A model generated the notes under the pieces. The model was not told the origin of the DNA, ran no database searches, and saw nothing but the letters and a program-made list of their open reading frames with translations. This document shows positions 1-7,509 of a stretch of DNA of 13,720 nucleotides, in pieces. Location: assembly GCA_016209665.1 (NCBI GenBank), contig JACQVT010000640.1, forward strand, positions 1-13,720, read 5' to 3'. Numbering within the stretch: the first letter of the stretch is position 1; every line of letters starts with the position of its first letter. This DNA is from Planctomycetota bacterium (GTDB taxonomy: Bacteria; Planctomycetota; Phycisphaerae; UBA1845; PWPN01). Made by a program: the position numbers and the translations under genes.

Positions 1-1120
1 ACTGCATCGTCTCCAGCAGCGGCTCGGTCAGCACGTCCAGCCGGGTATAGCAGCCCCACCGGCCCCGCACGTTCTCCTGCTTGATCTTCTCGCAGATCGA
101 GGTGGCCCACTTGCGGTTCATCGTGAACGTGTCGTCCAGGAAGCTGAACCGCTCGACGCCGAAGTCCCGCTGCAGCGTCTTCATCTCCTCGACCACGCTC
201 TCGGGCGAACGGTAACGGACCTTGCGGGTCCAGATGGTGTGGGACGAGCAGTACGCGCACTTGAACGGACAGCCGCGGCTCCCGAAGACGTTGCCCAGTT
301 GGGCCCGCTCGGGGTCGCGGAAGTAGGCGTCGATGTACAGCGAGGCGGACTTGTCGGGCCAGGGCAGCGCGTCGAGGTCGTCGGCGTACTCCCGCGGCTT
401 GTTGACCTTGACGCCTTGCGGCCCCCGCCAGGCGGTGCCGTCGACCTGCGAGAAGTCGGTTTCGCCCCGGCGAATCCGGGCGCACAGGTCGGCCATGGTC
501 AGCTCGCCCTCGCCCATGACCACGGCCGTGACGTTCGGCTCATCCTCCAGGATCTCCCGGGCCTGCACCGTCGGATGGGGTCCGCCCCAGATGATCGGGA
601 TGTTCGGGACGACTTCCCGGGCGATCTGGTTCACCCGGACGGCCGACCCGTAGATCGGCGTCAGCACCGACACGCCCAGGATGTCGGGCCGGAAGTTGCG
701 GATGGTGTCGCGCACCTCCCGCCAGACGAAGTGGTCGTCCTTCTTGAGGGCGTCGATGAACATCCAGTGCTGCTCGAGGAGCGACAGGTGGTTGTGCGGC
801 ACGACCTCGTCCAACTGGGCGTTCTCGACGTTGTAGATGCCGCAATCGAACCCCGCCACCTTGAGCGAACCGGCCAGGTAGCCCAGGCCGAGCGGGAAGT
901 ACAGGTTGTACACCCCCTTGAGCCGCTGGAACGGCGGATTGATCAGGAGGACCCGCCAGGTGCGGCCCGGCTCCGACGACGGCGCCACCCTTGACTCGCC
1001 GGGAACGCCTTCGCGTTCAAGAGCGGCGGAGCCGCACGGCGTGTCAAGGGCCACGGGCGACACCGGTGACGGGCCCGCCTGATAGAGTGGGAGCGATACG
1101 AAATGCGTCAGTGGAACCAC
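1..1120 (-). CDS. B12-binding-type radical SAM protein, C-terminus cut by window edge
   Basis: The frame is open from a GTG at 1120 to the window edge, giving 373 codons without a stop; the C-terminus lies outside. Residues about 57-200 look like a cobalamin-binding-type Rossmann domain: RVLLINPP at 56-63, PLGLGYLAGSL, and GVSVLTPIYG followed by WGGPHPT. No DxHxxG cobalamin-ligand motif is visible. The radical SAM signature CPFKCAYC places the [4Fe-4S] cysteines at 284, 288 and 291, within GSRGCPFKC, and FSFLDDTF follows. Family members use a 5'-deoxyadenosyl radical for methylations, ring closures or other modifications; the substrate here is unknown. The GTG start is chosen because AGGAGGA at 1129-1135 lies 8 nt upstream. 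Later starts up to about residue 50 are possible, because the first 50 residues look unconserved. The protein resembles the 5574-7211 product in layout. The gene follows the 1232-2539 gene after 111 bp holding hairpin repeats. Confidence 0.9.
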   Translation of the reverse strand, partial: MVPLTHFVSLPLYQAGPSPVSPVALDTPCGSAALEREGVPGESRVAPSSEPGRTWRVLLINPPFQRLKGVYNLYFPLGLGYLAGSLKVAGFDCGIYNVENAQLDEVVPHNHLSLLEQHWMFIDALKKDDHFVWREVRDTIRNFRPDILGVSVLTPIYGSAVRVNQIAREVVPNIPIIWGGPHPTVQAREILEDEPNVTAVVMGEGELTMADLCARIRRGETDFSQVDGTAWRGPQGVKVNKPREYADDLDALPWPDKSASLYIDAYFRDPERAQLGNVFGSRGCPFKCAYCSSHTIWTRKVRYRSPESVVEEMKTLQRDFGVERFSFLDDTFTMNRKWATSICEKIKQENVRGRWGCYTRLDVLTEPLLETMQ

Positions 1121-1128
1121 GATGGCGT

Positions 1129-1135
1129 TCCTCCT
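1129..1135 (-). promoter_or_regulatory. Strong Shine-Dalgarno deciding the GTG start at 1120
   Basis: On the minus strand AGGAGGA lies 8 nt before GTG (1118-1120). It is a near-perfect anti-16S match and supports a start well upstream of the conserved domain. It directly abuts the hairpin repeat at 1138-1195. Confidence 0.6.
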
Positions 1136-1137
1136 CT

Positions 1138-1195
1138 TGGGGGGCGGGCTTCCAGCCCGCCTTCTGTGTGGGACCGGCATCTTGCCGGTCCCCCC
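1138..1195. repeat. Double-hairpin GC-rich dispersed repeat (copy 1)
   Basis: Two consecutive perfect hairpins fill the space between the radical SAM genes at 1232-2539 and 1-1120. The first, at 1143-1161, has arms GGCGGGCT/AGCCCGCC and loop TCC. The second, at 1170-1192, has 10-bp arms GGGACCGGCA/TGCCGGTCCC and loop TCT. The first is related to the hairpins at 2680-2699 and 11217-11268, and the second to the inner hairpin at 13511-13527. In the minus-strand message neither is followed by a U-run, so neither looks like a standard intrinsic terminator. They could still stabilise RNA or reduce read-through. Confidence 0.7.
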
Positions 1196-1231
1196 AGAGC
1201 CGCAAACACACTCATCATTCCGCGTTCCTGG

Positions 1232-2539
1232 TCAGCCCAGGACAAACCTCTTGAGATCCTTGAGTCCATAGCCCGCACCCGGTCCCCCGTTGCGCGACGC
1301 CGCAATGGGATGCACGAACCGGTGCATCGAGGCGTTGTGCAGGGCAAAGCTGCAGTTGTAGCAGCGGCAACCCGAGACCTCGTGGCCCGAATTGGGCAGG
1401 TCCGTGATCTCGCCGCGGAACCGCCGATACTCCTCGCCGAACCAGACGTCCTTGAACCGGTGCGTCTGCAACGTGCCGAGAGCCCGCAGGCACTCGCAGC
1501 AGGGATTCACCGTGCCGTCGGCCAGAATGATCGAGAAATACCAGCCGATGTAGCAGGGGATCGTGCTGTGGACCTTGGCCGACCGCAGCTCGTCGCCCGG
1601 GCGGGCCCGGAAGAGGTCCGCGTTGGTCATGATGCCGAGCTGCTCGCCCAGCCGCTCCGCCTCCACCAGGTGGCGGTTCAGGGCTTCCTCGTTCTGCTCG
1701 TCGTTGAGCATCAGGAACTTCGTGCCCTCGTAGATGCTGATGCGGTTGAAGGCCACCCGCTGGGCCCCCACCTCGTGGGCCAGCCGCACCATGTCGGGCA
1801 TCTCGAAGTAGTTGTTGTTCTGGATGACGAAGCTCAGGTGCATATAGGGGAATTCCGTCCCCTGACGCTTTTTCTGCCGCGTGAACTCGGACAGCGTGTG
1901 CTTGATCTTGTCGAACGCGTCCGGCTTGACCCCGCGGTGGATCTCGGCGTAGGACCGGGGGCTGCCCGCGTTGACACTCACGAAGATTTCCGCCAGGCCC
2001 ATCCGAACGAGGTCCTCCACCTGCTCATCGGTGATCAGCGACCCGTTGGTGGTGATCGAGCAGTTGAAGTCCTTGCTCCGGGCGTAGGCCACCAGGTCGG
2101 TGAACCGCCGGTGGAGGAACGACTCGCCGCGGCCGATGAACTTGAGCTTCCGCGTGCCCATCTCGTGCAGGTCGTCGACCAGCCCGGTGAACATGTCGAA
2201 CCGCATGTGGGCCTTGTTGCGGTCGATCTCGGGGTGGTCGTGGTAGTACTTCTCGGCGATGAAGTCGGGGTACGGGCTCTCCTTGTCGACGTAGGACGGA
2301 TGGTCCCAGCAGAACTGGCAGCGGTAGTTGCAACTGTTCACCACGCCGACCTGGACGTACAACGGGCCGGTGTAGGCCTGGTCGCAGGTCCGCGCCCCCA
2401 GGGCGATCTTGGCCTGGTGGTTCAACTGCTGCAGCTTCATCGTCACGCCGGGACGCTTGAACGGCCTGGACGGCCGGCCGTTCGTGTCGGCGATTGCCGG
2501 CGGCTTCGTCGCCAGAATGGTGCCATTGCCTTTACTCAT
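1232..2539 (-). CDS. Radical SAM protein with SPASM-type C-terminus
   Basis: This 435-residue protein has the radical SAM motif CNYRCQFC (Cys70, 74, 77), then GRGESFLH at about 136-143, the counterpart of the usual GGEP strand, and the barrel motif SITTNGSLI at 161-169. The C-terminal part has SPASM-like spacing: Cys329 in CYIGWYFSIILADGTVNPCC, Cys347, 348 and 350, and a final CRCYNC (391, 393, 396). This suggests one or more auxiliary Fe-S clusters. SPASM proteins modify peptides, proteins or small molecules; the substrate here is unknown. There is no B12 domain. The ATG overlaps the stop of the upstream fusion gene by 4 bp (ATGA), implying translational coupling. GAGAGG about 12 nt upstream is a distant ribosome site. 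Met34 is an alternative start but has no Shine-Dalgarno. No small precursor-peptide gene is obvious next to it, which argues weakly against a peptide-maturation role. Confidence 0.93.
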   Translation of the reverse strand: MSKGNGTILATKPPAIADTNGRPSRPFKRPGVTMKLQQLNHQAKIALGARTCDQAYTGPLYVQVGVVNSCNYRCQFCWDHPSYVDKESPYPDFIAEKYYHDHPEIDRNKAHMRFDMFTGLVDDLHEMGTRKLKFIGRGESFLHRRFTDLVAYARSKDFNCSITTNGSLITDEQVEDLVRMGLAEIFVSVNAGSPRSYAEIHRGVKPDAFDKIKHTLSEFTRQKKRQGTEFPYMHLSFVIQNNNYFEMPDMVRLAHEVGAQRVAFNRISIYEGTKFLMLNDEQNEEALNRHLVEAERLGEQLGIMTNADLFRARPGDELRSAKVHSTIPCYIGWYFSIILADGTVNPCCECLRALGTLQTHRFKDVWFGEEYRRFRGEITDLPNSGHEVSGCRCYNCSFALHNASMHRFVHPIAASRNGGPGAGYGLKDLKRFVLG

Positions 2540-4701
2540 GACGGCTTGATTCCCTCTCTGGAGGCTTCATGTCCCGACGGGCTTTCCGGTCCGCCGTGGC
2601 CGCCGCAGCACGGAAGGGGGTTGAAAGTTCCAGGTGTCGCCACGCGGGCGGGGGCGATCGCGGGCCGACTGTCTTGGGGGGCGGGCATCCTTGCCCGCCT
2701 TCCTGTCTCGGGGGACGGCCCGCCCGCGGCGCCCTCCGCCCATTGAGCGCGACGGCTCCGGCAGAAGGCGTTGTAGTTGGTCACGAACAGCCGGCGATAG
2801 ACGGCGGTCGGCAGAATCCAGCGCAGGGCGAACCGCACGGCCGCCGTCAGCTTGGCCGCCGGCGAGTACCGCCCGGTGAGCACGCGCCGCCAGTGCGACC
2901 AGGCGATGTGCCGGACGCTCTGGCTCCCCACCTCCCAGCCGTTGGCGGCAAGCTGGCCGCGAATCCGGGCCGGGTGGTAGTGGACCACGTGCCCCGAAGA
3001 TTCGCGGAACAGGTCCTTGCGCCGGCGGCGAACCGACTCGTACCAGCAATCCTCGAGCGGCGTCCGCAGCAGCAGGTGGCCGCTGACGCGGCTCAACTCG
3101 GCGAGCACCTGGTCCGGCTTGTGTTGGTGCTCGATCACGTCGATCAACAAGGCGAGGTCGAAGCTGTGGTTGCGGAGCGGCAGGTAGGCCGCGTCCACGC
3201 GGACGTAGACCGCATCGGGGGCGTGCCCCCGGGCCACCTTGAGAATCTGCGTCGACCAGTCGGTCGAGGCCGTCTGGGGGATGCCCAACTCCACGGCGAT
3301 CGTTCGGCCGAGCACGCCGGCGCCGCAACCCACGTCGAGCAGGCTGCGGTAGTGCATGTCCCGTTTGATCAGCGGCCGCAGCTCGCGCAGTTTCCACTCG
3401 GTGTCCTCGAGATGCACGTCCGGGTTGTCACCCACGTACTGCGACTCGTAGAAGTCAAAGTACGGGCTCTTCTCGAGGTTGGCCCGCCGGGGCAGCAGGT
3501 CGAACACGCCGTCGGTCGTGGGGTACGTGGTGCCGCACCGGCCGCAGTGCAGGCCCTCGGCGACGGGTTCGAGTGGGGCCTTGTCGATCGCCTGGCGCGG
3601 GCACGCCGCCACGCAGGCCGAGCAGGCCACGCAGGCGTTGTTCAGGACGGCGACGCCGCCGCTCACGCGGATGGCGCTGTACCCGCAGCTCGTCACGCAT
3701 TCGTGCCGGCAGGCCTGCGGATCGCAGGCTTTGCCGACCACGTAGCACGTGGGACACGCCAGACTCGCCAGACCATCGGAGGGTTGATGGCGCAATTCGC
3801 CGGGCCGCGGCATCGGAGCACCGTGGCTCCCCAAGTCGAAAGGGCTCGGTCGCGGAACCTCACGGCCGCCCGGGTGGGAGTCGGTCGCTGCGCCGCGGGC
3901 GAGGAAGTCCGCCGCGCATCGCCGCCGCGTGAGCCCCAGGTACGTCAGGGCGGTAATGACGATGATCCGCAGGTCCTCGATGAATACGTTCCCCTTCTCG
4001 AAGACCCGCGAGTAGTGGTATTCGAGCTGGATCCGTTCCTCGTCGGTAACGTTCTCGCGGCCGATGATCTGCGTATAGCCCGTCAGGCCCTGCGGGCCGG
4101 CGAACCGCTCGGCCACCTCGTGCGTCGGCCCGAGCACCCCGATGACGTAGTCGGGGATCGGGCGGTTGCCGACCAGGCTCATTTCGCCCTTGAGCACGTT
4201 CCACAGTTGCGGCAGCTCGACGATCCAGAGCCGTTCGAGAATCCGGCCCATCCGCGTATAACTGGACTGGGCCTTGGCCACGTTGAGGAACCGGCCGTTG
4301 TTCTTGATGTTGACCAGTTGATCGAGGTTGCCGTCCGCCCCCTGGAACATGGTCCGCATCTTGTAAATGCGGGCCTGCCGGCCGAAGCGGATTCGCCGCA
4401 TTTGCGAGTAGAAGATCGGCCGGCCGGTGTCACAGAGCGTGGCGATGGCCGCGACCAGAAGGGCCGGCCACAGGACGGCCAGCCCGACGACGGCCACGGT
4501 CAGATCGAGAACTCGCTTGGCCAGATGGTTCAACCGCACGCGGGCCGACGGCGTCCGCGGCCGGCCGAAATGCTCGTCGAACAGCGTATCGAGCCGGCGC
4601 GTCAGTTCCGGGTCGTGCAGACGGATTCGGCGCGGCGAGTCGTCCCACCTGGCCGCCGCCAGGCCCAGCGATCTGGGCGATAGGATTGTTGCCTCACTCA
4701 A
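2536..4701 (-). CDS. Fusion: monotopic phosphoglycosyl transferase-like domain, ferredoxin, zinc ribbon, SAM methyltransferase
   Basis: One open frame encodes 721 residues. A PGT-like domain (bacterial sugar transferase family) spans about 60-265: a hydrophobic membrane segment at 68-89, YKMRTM, ELPQLWNVLKGEMSLVGNRP, and GLTGYTQI. A Cys-rich part at 316-367 follows: CPTC, an irregular Cx4Cx3Cx3C set (326-339), and a canonical ferredoxin motif CVACSACVAACP (357-367). A Trm112-like CGRC ribbon (386-389) precedes a class I methyltransferase with LLDVGCGAG (454-462) and DLALLIDVIEH (515-524). PGTs of this family load a sugar phosphate onto a polyprenyl phosphate. Here the catalytic Asp of the usual DELPQ is Val161. 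The TTG start at 4701 is chosen for GAGGGG 7 nt upstream; an in-frame upstream start at 4848 would overlap the SDR gene. A methionine at 3813 could start a separate ferredoxin-methyltransferase product, but no stop separates the halves. The last 75 residues are low-complexity and contain a hairpin repeat. Confidence 0.88.
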   Translation of the reverse strand: MSEATILSPRSLGLAAARWDDSPRRIRLHDPELTRRLDTLFDEHFGRPRTPSARVRLNHLAKRVLDLTVAVVGLAVLWPALLVAAIATLCDTGRPIFYSQMRRIRFGRQARIYKMRTMFQGADGNLDQLVNIKNNGRFLNVAKAQSSYTRMGRILERLWIVELPQLWNVLKGEMSLVGNRPIPDYVIGVLGPTHEVAERFAGPQGLTGYTQIIGRENVTDEERIQLEYHYSRVFEKGNVFIEDLRIIVITALTYLGLTRRRCAADFLARGAATDSHPGGREVPRPSPFDLGSHGAPMPRPGELRHQPSDGLASLACPTCYVVGKACDPQACRHECVTSCGYSAIRVSGGVAVLNNACVACSACVAACPRQAIDKAPLEPVAEGLHCGRCGTTYPTTDGVFDLLPRRANLEKSPYFDFYESQYVGDNPDVHLEDTEWKLRELRPLIKRDMHYRSLLDVGCGAGVLGRTIAVELGIPQTASTDWSTQILKVARGHAPDAVYVRVDAAYLPLRNHSFDLALLIDVIEHQHKPDQVLAELSRVSGHLLLRTPLEDCWYESVRRRRKDLFRESSGHVVHYHPARIRGQLAANGWEVGSQSVRHIAWSHWRRVLTGRYSPAAKLTAAVRFALRWILPTAVYRRLFVTNYNAFCRSRRAQWAEGAAGGPSPETGRRARMPAPQDSRPAIAPARVATPGTFNPLPCCGGHGGPESPSGHEASREGIKPS
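2674..2716 (+). repeat. GC-rich hairpin repeat (copy 2) inside the 3' end of the fusion gene
   Basis: A perfect hairpin at 2680-2699 (arms GGCGGGCA/TGCCCGCC, loop TCCT) sits inside the flank pattern TTGGGGGG...TTCCTGTC shared with the other copies. It lies within the coding frame of the 2536-4701 gene and encodes part of its low-complexity tail on the minus strand, so the element was apparently absorbed into the reading frame. Confidence 0.65.
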
Positions 4702-4795
4702 GGTTCCACCCCTCGACGACGCGTCCGTCGGTTCACTCCCGACGCGGCACGTCCGATCAGGCGACGATGCCCACTCCGTCGGCCCCCACCGCGGA

Positions 4796-5560
4796 TCACG
4801 ATCTTTCTTCCCCCGTTCTCCAGCGGGTGACGATCCAATCGACCACACCCGGCATCAGCACGTTCAAGCCCACCAGGACGCGGGCCGCGGCGGTCAGCAC
4901 GACCTCCCGCGAGGGCCGCTCGATGCACCGTACGATCCGCTCGGCCGCCCCCTGCTCGCTGCTGACCAGAAGACCGTTCGTCGAGCCGGGAGCCAGGCGG
5001 CCGGAGCACACGAGCGTCACCCGGATGCCCGTGCCTCGCACTTCAGTCCGCAGCGCGTCCGTCAAGGCATTAAGGGCCGCCTTGCTGGCCGCGTAGGCCC
5101 CGCGCATCGGCGTCGCCCGCTTGCCCAGCACCGAGGACACGTTCACCACATGCCCGCAGCCTTGCCGGCGCATGTGGGGCAGTACGGCCTGGCACAGCGT
5201 CATGGGGCCCAGGCAGTTCACCTCGAACAGCCGTCGGACATCGTCCGGGTCGGCCTGCTCGACCGGCCCTTCGATCTTGGCTCCGGCCGCGTTGACCAGC
5301 ACGTCGATCCGGCCCCAGCGGGCGATCACCTCGTCGACCGTCGCCCGGACGGCCGCGGCGTCGCGGACGTCCATCGGCCACGCTCGGGCATCGCTCCCGA
5401 GTGCGGCGACCGCCGCGGCCACTTCCTGCAACGGTTCCGCACTGCGGGCCAACAAGCCCACCCGCGCGCCCCGGCCGGCACAAGCCAGGGCGATCTGTCT
5501 GCCCAGCCCGCGAGAGGCCCCCGTGACGACCACTACCCGGTCTCGCAGCGTCCTGTTCAC
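4796..5560 (-). CDS. Short-chain dehydrogenase/reductase (SDR)
   Basis: This NAD(P)-dependent oxidoreductase of the classical SDR family is 254 residues from GTG 5560. It has the nucleotide-binding motif TGASRGLG near the N-terminus, DVRD, NAAG, VNVSSVLG with the catalytic Ser, and YAASK with the catalytic Tyr and Lys. All active-site residues are present and the length is normal. After the catalytic core, the C-terminus has a hydrophobic stretch (VLVGLNVLMPGVVDWIV) that could attach it to the membrane. The substrate is unknown; the context suggests a sugar, lipid or polyketide-like hydroxyl or keto group. An in-frame GTG at 5569 is possible, but the Shine-Dalgarno GAGGG (5571-5575) is only 1 nt from it and 10 nt from GTG 5560. 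The gene begins just after the stop of the 5574-7211 gene, and the fusion gene follows after 94 bp, so all are probably in one transcript. Confidence 0.93.
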   Translation of the reverse strand: MNRTLRDRVVVVTGASRGLGRQIALACAGRGARVGLLARSAEPLQEVAAAVAALGSDARAWPMDVRDAAAVRATVDEVIARWGRIDVLVNAAGAKIEGPVEQADPDDVRRLFEVNCLGPMTLCQAVLPHMRRQGCGHVVNVSSVLGKRATPMRGAYAASKAALNALTDALRTEVRGTGIRVTLVCSGRLAPGSTNGLLVSSEQGAAERIVRCIERPSREVVLTAAARVLVGLNVLMPGVVDWIVTRWRTGEERS

Positions 5561-5573
5561 TTTGCACACGCCC

Positions 5574-7211
5574 TCAGGCCGGGATTTTGCCCAGCCGCGG
5601 GCTGTATCGAATCATCGCCTCGTGATGCAGTCGCCGCAGCACGTCCTGGTCGGGGAACAGGTGGATGCCGTTGGCCAGTTCGTCCAGCACGTCCTGCGGT
5701 TTCATGTTGAGTTCCGCCTTGAGCCCGCCGGTCCGCCGATCCATCAGGACCGTCTTGAGCCACTCGATCTTGCGGATGGCCTTCAGCTCGGCCACCGACA
5801 CCTTGGACAACTGCAGCTCGAACGCCCCGAAGCTGTAGTCCTCGAAGTCGACCGTGGCCTCGTCGATCATGTCCGCGGCCACGCACTCGTTGTAAAGCTG
5901 TGTCCCCGGCAGCGGCGTCACCAGGGCGAACGCGGAGACCGCCAGGTCCAGGTTGCGGGCGTACTCGACCGTCCGCATCACCTCGTCGAGCGTCTCGCCC
6001 GGGAAGCCGATCATGAAGAAGCCGCGAATCTCGATGTCCAGGTCCTTGGCCTTCCTGACGATCGGCGGGGCCAGCTTGATGTAGTTGGGCTTCTTGACCC
6101 GCCGCAGCGTGGCGTCGTTGGAGGACTCCACCGCGATGGTGAACCCGACGCAGCCGCTGGCCTTCATCTTCTCGAGCAGGGCCGGGCTCAGGAAGTTGAC
6201 GCCCAGGCCGTTGTGGGCCTCCCAGGTGATGGGCAGCTTGCGCTCGACGATGCCGTCGAAGATCCGGGCCGCCCGCTCCATGTCGGCCGTGAAGTTGTCG
6301 TCCTGGAACGCGACCCGATTCACCCCGTAGGTCTCGATCAGGTGCTCCATCTCATCGAGCACGTTCTCGGCGCTGCGGGTGCGGTACTCCTTACCCCAGG
6401 TCGCGTTCTTGCCGCAGTAGGTGCACTTGAACGGGCAGCCGCGGGAGGTGGTCATCTGTTCGAGGCGGACGCCCGCCTCACCGTCGCGGCGGAGCCCTTG
6501 GACCTTACCGATTTTGTAATACGCGCTGGTGTCCACCAGGTGCCGGGCCGGGAAGGGAACCTCGTCGAGGTTCTCGATCCATCCGCGGCGGGCCTGAACG
6601 TGCACCCGGCCCTGGTAACGCCGGCACACGGCCCCGACGTCGGCCAGGCCCGCGCCGTTGCCGTTGAGCGAACGGAACAGGTCGACGACCACGCGCTCGC
6701 CTTCGCCCGTGACGCAATAGTCGACTGCGGGATCCTGGATCAGACGCTTGTAAAACGCCGACACGTGCGGCCCGCCGCAGACCACAACGATGTCGGGGTC
6801 GATCTCCTTGGCCATCCGGGCGATCATTAAGGCCCGGTTCTCCAGCGTCGAAAACAGCACCGACAAGCCGATCGCGTCCGGCCGGTACTCGAGGATCCGT
6901 TGCCGGATCTCCGCCATGCTCAGGCCGTACACCTCGCGGTCCTTGCCGATATCGATGGAGGTCTGGTAGCCCTCGCTCGGGCAGTCGACCAGCGACACGT
7001 CGTATCCGTCCCGATCCAGCACCGCGGCGATGTAGCCCAGGCCGAGCGGGAACATGGCCGTCTGCCGCGACTGGAACCGCGAGAAGACCATCGGCGGGAA
7101 GAACAGTTGCACCCGGCCAACCGGCCGAATGACACTGTCCGGCGAGGCCGTCTCGGCGAGATGCAAGGGGTCCCGCCGACAGACGTCCGTGGTTTGCAGT
7201 GGCAGCTCCAA
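5574..7211 (-). CDS. B12-binding-type radical SAM protein
   Basis: This 545-residue protein has a cobalamin-binding-type Rossmann domain at about 33-190 (VQLFFPP, FPLGLGYIAAVL, IGLSVLFSTLEN, VVVCGGPHVSAFY, VTGEGE). A radical SAM barrel follows, with CPFKCTYC (Cys259, 263, 266), FQDDNFTAD, TIAVESSND, and RGFFMIGFPGET. The layout matches the family of B12-dependent radical SAM enzymes such as BchE and related methylases and cyclases. No DxHxxG ligand motif is present, as in many relatives, so base-off cobalamin binding is expected but not proven. The C-terminal 110 residues are helical-looking with no recognised domain. The TTG start is supported by GGAGGG at 7220-7225, 8 nt upstream. It is the first gene of the minus-strand radical SAM run and lies behind the possible promoter at 7286-7315. 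The SDR gene follows within a few bases. Confidence 0.93.
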   Translation of the reverse strand: MELPLQTTDVCRRDPLHLAETASPDSVIRPVGRVQLFFPPMVFSRFQSRQTAMFPLGLGYIAAVLDRDGYDVSLVDCPSEGYQTSIDIGKDREVYGLSMAEIRQRILEYRPDAIGLSVLFSTLENRALMIARMAKEIDPDIVVVCGGPHVSAFYKRLIQDPAVDYCVTGEGERVVVDLFRSLNGNGAGLADVGAVCRRYQGRVHVQARRGWIENLDEVPFPARHLVDTSAYYKIGKVQGLRRDGEAGVRLEQMTTSRGCPFKCTYCGKNATWGKEYRTRSAENVLDEMEHLIETYGVNRVAFQDDNFTADMERAARIFDGIVERKLPITWEAHNGLGVNFLSPALLEKMKASGCVGFTIAVESSNDATLRRVKKPNYIKLAPPIVRKAKDLDIEIRGFFMIGFPGETLDEVMRTVEYARNLDLAVSAFALVTPLPGTQLYNECVAADMIDEATVDFEDYSFGAFELQLSKVSVAELKAIRKIEWLKTVLMDRRTGGLKAELNMKPQDVLDELANGIHLFPDQDVLRRLHHEAMIRYSPRLGKIPA

Positions 7212-7277
7212 GACCCTTTCCCTCCACAGGAGTCACAAGGCGAAGCGAGCTATCCCAATCCCGGTCCAGACGGTAGG

Positions 7278-7289
7278 TACTCACGAGTA
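7278..7289. promoter_or_regulatory. 12-bp palindrome overlapping the possible -10 box
   Basis: TACTCACGAGTA has perfect 5-bp arms (TACTC/GAGTA) around AC. It overlaps the TATACT candidate -10 element, where an operator would block polymerase. It is short enough to occur by chance. Confidence 0.25.
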
Positions 7290-7315
7290 TAGGCACCGAC
7301 CAGCGAGTAATCCAA
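7286..7315 (-). promoter_or_regulatory. Possible sigma-70 promoter for the radical SAM/SDR/fusion operon
   Basis: On the minus strand TTGGAT (7310-7315), an 18-bp spacer and TATACT (7286-7291) match the -35 at 3 of 6 and the -10 at 5 of 6 positions. Transcription would start near 7279, leaving a leader of about 67 nt before TTG 7211. The 298-bp gap from the preceding gene supports a new promoter here. Confidence 0.35.
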
Positions 7316-7509
7316 GGGACTTACGGCCGCGAGGCGCACCGGAGCTGGTCTGGTAGGACTTATCCCCCGATCAGGCCTGTCGGCGATTCCGAATCTGGCG
7401 AACCGTGGGACGGACGTGGGCCATGTCTCGGCTCGGGGACGAGGTGTCCCTTCCTGAAACGGTGTTCGCCCTGGAGGAAGGAACTGCCAATAATTGACAG
7501 GAATTGCGT

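Larger units (their letters stand above)
7212..7509. other. 298-bp non-coding gap between the GH2-type gene and the radical SAM operon
   Basis: No convincing gene is visible; the open frames here have shadow-like composition (Arg/Pro/Ala rich). The gap holds, toward the radical SAM gene, a possible sigma-70 promoter with an overlapping palindrome (7278-7315) and the Shine-Dalgarno GGAGGG (7220-7225). Just after the GH2-type stop is an imperfect palindrome, CTGCCAATAATTGACAG (7484-7500). It is not followed by a T-run, so its role as a terminator is doubtful. Confidence 0.6.

Noticed and set aside
1121..1231. Small precursor-peptide gene for the radical SAM/SPASM protein
   Set aside because: The gap is filled by hairpin repeats and the ribosome site of the next gene; no Cys-, Gly- or Lys-rich small frame with a start and Shine-Dalgarno was seen.
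1103..6830. Very long plus-strand open frames (1103-2746, 2569-4683, 4427-5710, 5121-6830) and the plus-strand frame 8470-10407
   Set aside because: They lie opposite well-recognised minus-strand genes, have Arg/Val/Asp/Pro-heavy composition without motifs, and are expected shadows in GC-rich DNA.
7484..7500. Intrinsic terminator after the GH2-type gene
   Set aside because: The imperfect palindrome is AT-rich and short and is not followed by a U-run in the minus-strand RNA.
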